Below are positions 1-5,004 of a stretch of DNA of 5,004 nt, one piece after another. Each line of letters starts with the position of its first letter. Positions within the stretch are counted from its first letter, which is position 1. Source of the DNA: CAZSGN01 sp964606415 (GTDB lineage Bacteria > Bacteroidota > Bacteroidia > Bacteroidales > JBBRXJ01); the NCBI GenBank assembly GCA_964606415.1, contig CAZSGN010000217.1, positions 1 through 5,004 on the forward strand, read 5' to 3'. Made by a program: the position numbers and the translations under genes. Below the pieces are notes generated by a model. That model did no database searches, had not been told where the DNA came from, and was given only the letters and a program-made list of their open reading frames with translations.

Positions 1-149
1 TTTTGTTACGAATGACAAAAAAATGAAGAGGCTACCGGAAAACCCAAAAATGAATCGTTTATGAAAAAGTTTTTAGGTTACCGAGTGATCAGCAATAATG
101 ATATTATTATTTGATTGAAATACAGATGTTTAACTAAATATATATTCTT
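1..149. other. Flank upstream of purS, no assignable gene
   Basis: No gene can be assigned here. On the + strand, frame 1 stops at 13-15 and then stays open from 16 to 111, ending in TGA at 112-114, with coding-like codons but no ATG until 61 (a 17-codon ORF if started there). Frame 2 is open from the window edge to TGA at 62-64, overlapping that ATG as ATGA. Frame 3 stops at 24-26. Any of these could be the tail of a gene lying outside the window, and I cannot choose between them. Bases 86-149 are AT-rich and presumably contain the purS promoter. I see no clean TAnnTTTG box; the closest is TATTATTTG at 105-113, which has one extra spacer base. Confidence 0.3.
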
Positions 150-407
150 GTGAAATTCAATGTTGATATTAGCATTATGCCCTATAAAAAAGTTCCTGAT
201 AATGAAGGTGCTGCCATTACAAAATTGCTTCAGGACAAAGGTTATGCGGAATGCCATGACTTACATGTGGGGAAACATATTACCCTGAATATTGATGCCG
301 AATCCCGGGAGATTGCTATGGAAAGAGTTAACCAGATGTGCAGAGACTTTTTGGTTAATGAAGCATTTGAGGGTTTTTGTTATGAGATTAGTCCGGTAGA
401 AGGATAA
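150..407 (+). CDS. purS: Phosphoribosylformylglycinamidine synthase subunit PurS
   Basis: PurS is the small structural subunit of the three-part FGAR amidotransferase. It bridges small PurL (the synthetase) and PurQ (the glutaminase) and helps deliver ammonia for the fourth step of de novo purine synthesis in the cytoplasm. At 85 residues it has the normal family length. The family pattern is visible: an opening beta strand ending in MP (10-11), a D-x-x-G turn (17-20), the VGK motif (40-42), the MC helix segment (63-64) and the closing L-x-N...E...YEI strand (68-80). The start is GTG at 150. The upstream in-frame stop is TAA at 135-137 and there is no ATG between, so GTG is the only conventional start, and it places the family's usual M-K-F opening exactly. 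No Shine-Dalgarno sequence is present. purQ and purL do not follow; instead purB converges from the right, so the PurS partners must be encoded elsewhere. Recognition is by family pattern only. Confidence 0.93.
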   Translation: MKFNVDISIMPYKKVPDNEGAAITKLLQDKGYAECHDLHVGKHITLNIDAESREIAMERVNQMCRDFLVNEAFEGFCYEISPVEG

Positions 408-431
408 TTAGAGTTTGTCTATAATGGTTCG

Positions 432-505
432 ATAACGAGGCTTGCGAAGTCCCAAAATGCAGCGTTTACTGCTGTAAATGAGCCATTTTGGGACAAGCAT
501 AACGA
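432..505. repeat. Two-stem palindrome with flanking direct repeats between convergent purS and purB
   Basis: An 11-bp perfect inverted repeat, GTCCCAAAATG at 449-459 and its complement at 484-494, encloses a second stem. That inner stem is 463-469 paired with 474-480 (7 pairs, one G-U), with the tetraloop TGCT at 470-473 and a 3/3 internal loop between the stems. A short outer pairing, GCTT (440-443) with AAGC (495-498), extends it across a left-side bulge. The direct repeat ATAACGA flanks the whole unit at 432-438 and 499-505. The position between two converging genes suggests a bidirectional terminator, but neither side has a T-tract, so it is not a classical intrinsic terminator. Alternatives are a REP-like or miniature mobile element, with ATAACGA as a target duplication, or an mRNA 3' end stabiliser. 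The structure is seen directly; the role is inferred. Confidence 0.6.
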
Positions 506-514
506 AGTTGGACA

Positions 515-1867
515 CTATTCAGGTAGAATCCCGGTATAATTAAAAGGAGTAATCTGGCGCAATTCATTTTTTACTTTCTCATTAACATCAAGCTGGTCAA
601 TAAATTGGATAAATAGCTCTTTGTTGATTGTTGATCCTGTTCTGGTAAGGGTTTTAAGTGCTTCATAGGGGTTTGGATAACCTTCCCTGCGAAGAATGGT
701 TTGAACAGCTTCTGCAATGACGCTCCAGTTTTTATCCAGATCTTCACGAATTTTTATTTCGTTGACCGAAATCCGGGATAGTCCTTTGTTTAAGGATTGA
801 AGGGCAAGGCTGGTATGAGCAATCGGGACACCTATGTTCCTAAGGACTGTTGAATCTGTGAGGTCTCGTTGTAATCTGGAAACAGGTAGTTTTTCTGATA
901 GATGGTTTAGTAATGCATTAGCGACACCTAAATTCCCCTCGGCGTTTTCATAATCTATGGGATTGACTTTATGAGGCATGGCAGATGAGCCTACCTCGTC
1001 TTTCATTACTTTTTGGGAGAAATAGTCCATTGAGATGTAAGTCCACATATCCCGGCACATGTCAATTAGAATAGTGTTGATTCGTTTCAGTGTATCGAAC
1101 AGGGCAGCCAGGTTATCATAATGATCAATCTGGGTGGTTGTTGCTGACCTTTTTAAGCCAAGTTGATCATTCACCAGGCTGTTCCCAAAAGCAATCCAGT
1201 CTATATCAGGGTATGCCACGTGATGGGCATTAAAATTGCCGGTGGCACCTCCAAATTTAGCCGGGTAAGGAACTTGCAGGAGGTATTTTAATTGATTGTT
1301 CAGCCTGTCAGTAAATACTTTTATCTCTTTACCTAATGATGTAGGTGAAGCAGGTTGACCATGTGTGCGAGCCAGCATTGGTATATCCAGCCATTCCGAT
1401 GTTTTACTTTCAAGTGATTTGACCAGGTTAAATACCTGGGGCTTATAAATGGTTTCTATGGCATCTTTTAGGGATAGTGGGATGGCGGTATTATTGATAT
1501 CCTGGGAGGTTAGTCCGAAGTGAATGAATTCTTTGAATGGTTCTAAGCCAAGTTGATTAAATTTTTCTTTGATAAAGTATTCAACAGACTTAACATCATG
1601 ATTGGTTGTTTTTTCAATTTCTTTGACATGTTGTGCATCTTTAACAGAGAAATCGGTATATATGTTTCTTAATTGGGGGAAAAGTTTTTTGTTAAATTCC
1701 GACAACTCGGGCAATGGCCATTCGCAAAGTTTTATAAAATATTCGATTTCAACTAAAATACGATATTTAATCAGACTGTATTCGGAGAAATAGGAGGCCA
1801 ACTCCCGGGTTTTTCCCCGGTACCGTCCATCCACGGGTGATATTGCTGTTAATTCGTTTAGTTCCAT
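515..1867 (-). CDS. purB: Adenylosuccinate lyase
   Basis: Cytoplasmic homotetrameric lyase of the fumarase/aspartase superfamily. It acts twice in purine synthesis, splitting SAICAR to AICAR plus fumarate and adenylosuccinate to AMP plus fumarate. The 450 residues run close to the E. coli-type PurB (about 456) from end to end, beginning with the LTAISPVDGRY opening (7-17). Visible motifs are TNHDVKSVEYF (88-98), TSQDINNTA (120-128), ARTHGQPASPTSLGKE (166-181) with the general-acid His169, and the superfamily signature GSSAMPHKVNP (293-303) with the catalytic Ser on the flexible loop (294/295). The block that follows, LPVSRLQRDLTDSTVLRN (327-344), is typical of this clade. ATG at 1865-1867 gives the expected N-terminus. 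The gene stands alone on the minus strand and ends TAG, with a palindrome just beyond its 3' end. A perfect Bacteroidota -7 box lies about 26 bp upstream of the start. The protein appears intact. Confidence 0.98.
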   Translation of the reverse strand: MELNELTAISPVDGRYRGKTRELASYFSEYSLIKYRILVEIEYFIKLCEWPLPELSEFNKKLFPQLRNIYTDFSVKDAQHVKEIEKTTNHDVKSVEYFIKEKFNQLGLEPFKEFIHFGLTSQDINNTAIPLSLKDAIETIYKPQVFNLVKSLESKTSEWLDIPMLARTHGQPASPTSLGKEIKVFTDRLNNQLKYLLQVPYPAKFGGATGNFNAHHVAYPDIDWIAFGNSLVNDQLGLKRSATTTQIDHYDNLAALFDTLKRINTILIDMCRDMWTYISMDYFSQKVMKDEVGSSAMPHKVNPIDYENAEGNLGVANALLNHLSEKLPVSRLQRDLTDSTVLRNIGVPIAHTSLALQSLNKGLSRISVNEIKIREDLDKNWSVIAEAVQTILRREGYPNPYEALKTLTRTGSTINKELFIQFIDQLDVNEKVKNELRQITPFNYTGILPE

Positions 1868-1892
1868 TTATATCTGTTTTTTCAGGAATGGA

Positions 1893-1918
1893 CAAAATTA
1901 AGAAAAAAATATGTTCAA
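1893..1918 (-). promoter_or_regulatory. Candidate purB promoter (Bacteroidota -7 box)
   Basis: Read on the minus strand, 1900-1893 is TAATTTTG, an exact match to the Bacteroidota -7 consensus TAnnTTTG. A TTG at 1918-1916 could serve as the -33 element, but the 15-nt spacer is shorter than the usual roughly 19-20, so the upstream half is weak. Transcription would start roughly 20 nt before the purB ATG, leaving a short A-rich leader with no Shine-Dalgarno sequence. The match is seen; the function is inferred. Confidence 0.45.
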
Positions 1919-2052
1919 TGTGTTTCTTAAGGAATATCTTTCAAATGCTTGTTATAGTATATGATCAGTATTATAATTTTACTTTTACCTAAGTAAAGCG
2001 TTTTTTATGGGTTTTAAATTGTTTGATTAGAACAAAGATAATTTTCAATTAT

Positions 2053-2093
2053 CTATCTCATTATGAAAAGAAATCAATAAATTTGTGAGATAG
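2053..2093. promoter_or_regulatory. 8-bp inverted repeat at the mqnA promoter, operator candidate
   Basis: CTATCTCA at 2053-2060 and TGAGATAG at 2086-2093 form a perfect 8-bp inverted repeat, separated by 25 nt. The right arm directly abuts the putative -7 box at 2078-2085 and ends 10 nt before the annotated mqnA ATG. The half-site spacing (33 bp centre to centre, about three helical turns) would suit a looping or paired-dimer repressor site. If transcription starts further upstream, it would instead form a leader hairpin just before the start codon. The repeat is seen directly; either role is inference, and chance occurrence in AT-rich DNA cannot be excluded. Confidence 0.35.
2078..2085 (+). 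promoter_or_regulatory. Candidate mqnA -7 promoter box
   Basis: TAAATTTG matches the Bacteroidota -7 consensus TAnnTTTG exactly. No TTTG or TTG is found at the expected -33 distance (around 2055-2060). A start point near 2092 would give a very short leader to the ATG at 2104, and a comfortable one if translation really begins at the second ATG at 2128. A weaker alternative is TAATTTTC at 2039-2046, with TTG at 2019-2021 17 nt upstream. This promoter would drive mqnA and probably nfeD and pyk as well. Confidence 0.4.
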
Positions 2094-2103
2094 TGAAAAA
2101 GAG

Positions 2104-2907
2104 ATGTCTTATAAAGATAACGAGAGGATGATTGAAAAAATTCGTGTTACTGCTGTATCATATGCTAATGCCATACCTTTTGTGCAGGGCTTGTTGAATT
2201 CCCCGGTCATTAATAAAATTCATCTTTCATTGGATATACCATCGGCATGTGCAAAGCAATTGATTAATGACCAGACAGATGTTGGGCTGGTGCCTGTTTC
2301 GGCTATACCAGAAATGGAATATAGCGAAATTATTTCTGATTTTTGTTTAAGCTCTAACAATACTGCCAGGACTGTATTGCTGGTAAGTGAGGTGCCTTTG
2401 CACAAGATTGAAACCATATTGCTTGATGGGGATTCCCGAACGTCGGTAATATTGGTACAGGTTTTAGCAAGTCGGTTTTGGAAAATCAAACCCCGGTGGG
2501 AATATACCCGGTTTGGAATGAATCCCGATCAGATTCATAATCGTAAAGCCGCTGTTATTATTGGGGATAAAGCTTTTCAGGTAGAAAATCGTTATCCGTA
2601 TCAATATGATTTGGTAGAAGAATGGCGTAAACATACGGGCTTGCCTTTTGTTTTTGCTACTTGGACGGCGAATAAAAGATTGGATCAAGGGTTTATTAAA
2701 GAATTCAACCAGGCGCTTTTTCAGGGTATTGCGGATATTCATGGTGCGCTTAACAGACATTACAACAACGAAACCCATATACAGGATCTGGAAAACTACC
2801 TGACCCATAATATTCATTATATGATGGATGAACAAAAAAAACAAGCGATGAAGCGGTTTTTGCTTTATCAGGAAGAATTATCTCAAGCTGGTATATTAAA
2901 AAAATAG
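2104..2907 (+). CDS. mqnA: Chorismate dehydratase MqnA (futalosine pathway)
   Basis: MqnA dehydrates chorismate to 3-[(1-carboxyvinyl)oxy]benzoate, the first committed step of the futalosine route to menaquinone. It has a periplasmic-binding-protein-like two-lobe fold but is cytoplasmic, and no signal peptide is seen. At 267 residues it fits the family. Motifs in order are SYANAIPF (19-26) with the conserved substrate-site Asn22, DVGLVPVSAIP (59-69), the SSNN...RTVLLVS strand (83-95), LDGDSRTS (107-114), AAVIIGDKAF (149-158) and YDLVEEWRKHTGLPFVFATW (168-187). The last block is highly characteristic of the family. The start is uncertain: ATG at 2128 (residue 9) puts the first beta strand four codons from the N-terminus, as is usual, and the eight residues before it look non-conserved. 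nfeD follows after 7 nt, so co-transcription is likely. mqnB, mqnC and mqnD are not in view and should be elsewhere in the genome. Confidence 0.93.
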   Translation: MSYKDNERMIEKIRVTAVSYANAIPFVQGLLNSPVINKIHLSLDIPSACAKQLINDQTDVGLVPVSAIPEMEYSEIISDFCLSSNNTARTVLLVSEVPLHKIETILLDGDSRTSVILVQVLASRFWKIKPRWEYTRFGMNPDQIHNRKAAVIIGDKAFQVENRYPYQYDLVEEWRKHTGLPFVFATWTANKRLDQGFIKEFNQALFQGIADIHGALNRHYNNETHIQDLENYLTHNIHYMMDEQKKQAMKRFLLYQEELSQAGILKK

Positions 2908-2914
2908 CCTGTCC

Positions 2915-4369
2915 ATGAAGCCGAAGTTGTTTTCATTTTTGATTGCCTGGTTCCTTTTTTCTCTATTGCCTCTAACTGGAGCTGATCAGGATACTTTACC
3001 TCAGGATTCTGTTATTCAGAATGGAGAAAAGCCTCCCGGGCAAAGCCGTATATATAAGTTCGATATAAAAAAGGAAATAGGACCTGCTGTTTGGCGTATC
3101 ACGAAAAAAAGTTTTGCAGATGCCCGGAATTGGGACGCAGATCATATCATTATTCATATGAACACTTATGGAGGCATGGTCAATATTGCAGATTCGATCC
3201 GGACTTTATTGCTAAATAGCAAGATCCCCGTTTATGTTTTGATTGATAAAAATGCAGCTTCGGCAGGTGCACTTATATCAATTGCTTCTGATAGTATTTA
3301 TATGACACCGGGCTCCAGCATTGGCGCTGCAACAGTGGTTAATCAGCAGGGCGAGGCAGCACCGGATAAGTACCAGTCTTATATGCGTTCAACCATGCGT
3401 TCAACTGCCGAGGCGCAGGGGAAAGATACTATTATCAAAGACGGGGATACCATTTACAAGTGGCGAAGGGATCCGGTTATTGCAGAAGCGATGGTAGATG
3501 AGTCTATTGTTATCGAAGGAATTTCAAAGGAAGGAGAGGTGTTAACTTTTACTTCCACGGAGGCATTAAAACATAATTTCACTGATGCTATTGTTAAAGA
3601 TGTGCCTGATGTGATCAAGCGAATTAATCATCAAGAAACCTATGAATTAAAATCTTTTGAATTAACATCCCTGGAGAGATTGATTGGTTGGCTTGTTAAT
3701 CCTGCTGTGCAGGGTATTTTGGTCATGATTATCATTGGCGGCATTTATTTTGAAATTCAATCTCCGGGTATTGGGTTCCCGATTGCTGCTGCTGCAATGG
3801 CAGCTATTATTTACTTTGCCCCGGCTTATCTTGAGGGATTGGCTGAAAACTGGGAGTTGTTGCTTTTTATTGGCGGATTGATTTTGATAGCGCTAGAGAT
3901 ATTCGTTATTCCTGGGTTTGGCCTGGCTGGCATTCTTGGTTTGATTCTTGTCGTGGCGGGTTTGGTGTTAAGTATGATTGATAATGTGGTTTTTGATTTT
4001 CCTTACCAGGGCATACGTTTTGTTGCACGTTCTTTTTTTACAGTTATTGTTGCAATGGCTTTGTCATTGGCAGGTGCTATTTATATTAGTAATCGTATTT
4101 TCTCACAAAAAGGAATATCCAGGTTGGTATTGCAGAGCAATCAACCAGTCAGTGAGGGTTTTATTAGTTCGAATCAATCAATGAATGATTTAATGGGTGC
4201 TACGGGTATTGCTTATACAGTATTACGGCCTTCAGGTAAAGTAGAAATTGATGATGAGCTTTATGATGCGCGTTCGATGATAGGAATGATCGATAAAGGA
4301 GAATCTGTTAAGGTTATTGAACAGTCACAAAATCAACTTTATGTTATTAAACATCAAGTGCAAACCTGA
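2915..4369 (+). CDS. Long NfeD-type membrane serine protease (ClpP-fold, NfeD1b class)
   Basis: Membrane protein of the long NfeD class, whose members often partner a stomatin/flotillin in membrane quality control. Residues 1-23 form a signal peptide (basic start, hydrophobic core, likely cut after TGA). The ClpP-like protease domain spans about 45-235. It has the oxyanion-type NTYGG loop (83-87), the nucleophile in NAASAGAL (113-120, Ser116) and the YMTPGSSIGAA block (129-139). The archaeal homologue 1510-N uses a Ser-Lys dyad. Here the segment that should supply Lys (KYQSYMRSTMRSTAEA, 152-167) has Arg162 at the aligned position. An extra stretch of about 14 residues at 171-185 precedes DPVIAEAMVD. 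Four or five membrane segments follow between 262 and 392, then a C-terminal OB-fold NfeD domain (424-480) with GATGIAYTVLRPSGKVEIDDELYD-type strands. Its start lies 7 nt after mqnA. No stomatin gene is adjacent; pyk follows instead. The family call is firm; substrate and activity are not known from the sequence. Confidence 0.9.
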   Translation: MKPKLFSFLIAWFLFSLLPLTGADQDTLPQDSVIQNGEKPPGQSRIYKFDIKKEIGPAVWRITKKSFADARNWDADHIIIHMNTYGGMVNIADSIRTLLLNSKIPVYVLIDKNAASAGALISIASDSIYMTPGSSIGAATVVNQQGEAAPDKYQSYMRSTMRSTAEAQGKDTIIKDGDTIYKWRRDPVIAEAMVDESIVIEGISKEGEVLTFTSTEALKHNFTDAIVKDVPDVIKRINHQETYELKSFELTSLERLIGWLVNPAVQGILVMIIIGGIYFEIQSPGIGFPIAAAAMAAIIYFAPAYLEGLAENWELLLFIGGLILIALEIFVIPGFGLAGILGLILVVAGLVLSMIDNVVFDFPYQGIRFVARSFFTVIVAMALSLAGAIYISNRIFSQKGISRLVLQSNQPVSEGFISSNQSMNDLMGATGIAYTVLRPSGKVEIDDELYDARSMIGMIDKGESVKVIEQSQNQLYVIKHQVQT

Positions 4370-4384
4370 TTATTTTTTCATTTT

Positions 4385-5004
4385 ATGCAAAAGTTTCAAC
4401 ATATCAATAACCGGCCTTCTCAAACTAAAATCATTGCCACGATCGGTCCTGCTTCCGGAAACAGGCAAATTCTTAAAGAGATGTTTCTGGCAGGCATTGA
4501 TGCCTGCAGGTTGAATTTTTCTCATGGCTCTCAATCTATCCACAAAGAGACGATCAACATGGTAAATGATATTAACAGTGAATTGAATACCCATGTGGCT
4601 ATAATCGCTGATCTACAGGGCCCTAAACTACGAATAGGGGAGATTGAGAATGGTCAGGTTGAGATAAAACAGGATCATATCTTAACCATTACCCAACATG
4701 AGATGGTTGGCAATGCAGATAAAGTGTATCTTAATTATGACCGGTTACCCAAAGATGCACAGCCAGGCGACATAATTTTGATTGATGATGGGAGATTGAG
4801 AGTAAGGGTTGAAAAATCCAATGCCAAAGACGAAGTGGTTACAAGAGTCCTGAACGGTGGTGTTTTGTCTTCCCGCAAAGGGGTTAATTTACCTGATACT
4901 CGTTTGACGCTTCCCAGTCTTACCGGGACAGACCACCTTGATGCTGTTTTTGCCCTGGAACAGGGTGTTGACTGGATTGCTCTTTCATTTGTCCGGAGTG
5001 TTGA
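4385..5004 (+). CDS. pyk: Pyruvate kinase, N-terminal part (runs off the window)
   Basis: Pyruvate kinase transfers phosphate from phosphoenolpyruvate to ADP, the last ATP-forming step of glycolysis, in the cytoplasm. Only the first 206 codons are present, out of a usual 470-480. Seen are the opening strand TKIIATIGPAS (14-24), the RLNFSHG loop (42-48) that binds substrate and cation, DLQGPKLRIG (76-85), the B-domain lid (about 85-170) including IDDG (133-136) and SRKGVNLP (163-170), and the re-entry into the barrel at WIALSFVRS (197-205). The 76-85 block has Leu, Gln, Lys and Ile where K+-dependent enzymes have Thr, Lys, Glu and Thr (muscle numbering 113, 114, 117, 120). This predicts a K+-independent enzyme. 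ATG at 4385 is the only start after the nfeD stop. The gap is 15 nt, T-rich and without a Shine-Dalgarno sequence, and there is no terminator between them, so pyk probably shares the mqnA-nfeD transcript. Confidence 0.97.
   Translation, partial: MQKFQHINNRPSQTKIIATIGPASGNRQILKEMFLAGIDACRLNFSHGSQSIHKETINMVNDINSELNTHVAIIADLQGPKLRIGEIENGQVEIKQDHILTITQHEMVGNADKVYLNYDRLPKDAQPGDIILIDDGRLRVRVEKSNAKDEVVTRVLNGGVLSSRKGVNLPDTRLTLPSLTGTDHLDAVFALEQGVDWIALSFVRSV

Noticed and set aside
1..20. TTTTGT/ACAAAA inverted repeat at the window edge, and an FCYE-stop reading that resembles part of the PurS C-terminus (FCYEI)
   Set aside because: It is a six-pair AT stem with no context. Four matching residues at the edge are too few to claim a duplicated purS.
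43..62. Resemblance of CCCAAAAATGAATCGTTTA to the left arm region of the palindrome (451-468)
   Set aside because: The match is partial, needs a gap, and the palindromic partner arm is absent, so chance similarity is more likely than a second copy.
1602..1793. 63-codon plus-strand frame inside purB
   Set aside because: It is antisense to conserved purB sequence, with no motif or start context to support it.
1984..2006. Terminator-like TTTAC/GTAAA hairpin followed by TTTTTT in the purB-mqnA gap
   Set aside because: The stem is only five AT-rich pairs and no gene lies upstream on that strand to terminate. This is expected by chance in such AT-rich DNA.
2464..2844. 126-codon open frame on the minus strand inside mqnA
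   Set aside because: It lies wholly within a gene with strong family motifs on the other strand, has no recognisable domain and no promoter of its own. It is a shadow of mqnA.
4370..4594. Minus-strand open frame of 74 codons at the nfeD-pyk junction
   Set aside because: It is antisense to the clearly conserved pyruvate kinase N-terminus and has no family resemblance. It is a shadow frame, as is the overlapping plus-strand frame at 4317-4514.

Overview
The window looks like a chromosomal core-gene region from a member of the Bacteroidota, possibly an anaerobic Bacteroidales/Marinilabiliales-type lineage. This is inferred from the AT-rich coding style, the lack of Shine-Dalgarno sequences before the starts, two perfect matches to the Bacteroidota -7 promoter box (TAnnTTTG), and the style of the NfeD and PurB proteins. 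No 16S or other taxonomic marker is present, so the rank below phylum is a guess.

Layout. Bases 1-149 are a flank with no gene I can assign. A small GTG-started gene, purS (150-407, +), encodes the accessory subunit of the multi-subunit FGAR amidotransferase. It converges with purB (515-1867, -), adenylosuccinate lyase. The roughly 107-bp gap between their 3' ends holds a compact two-stem palindrome flanked by a 7-bp direct repeat. Upstream of purB lies a 236-bp divergent promoter region, which also carries an 8-bp inverted repeat next to the candidate mqnA promoter. Reading rightwards is a tight run of three genes: mqnA (2104-2907), a long NfeD-type membrane protease (2915-4369, 7 nt later) and pyruvate kinase pyk (from 4385, 15 nt later, cut off by the window end).

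Function. purS and purB both belong to de novo purine synthesis, although they face each other and are not co-transcribed. mqnA commits chorismate to the futalosine route of menaquinone synthesis. The NfeD protein is a ClpP-fold membrane protease with a C-terminal OB-fold, normally partnered by a stomatin/flotillin, which is not adjacent here. Pyruvate kinase closes glycolysis, and its sequence carries the residue set associated with K+-independent enzymes.

I found no CRISPR, transposase, tRNA, rRNA or defence-type locus. No previously undescribed system is evident. The most interesting unexplained signals are the intergenic palindrome, the operator-like dyad at the mqnA promoter and the apparent Lys-to-Arg change at the NfeD dyad position.
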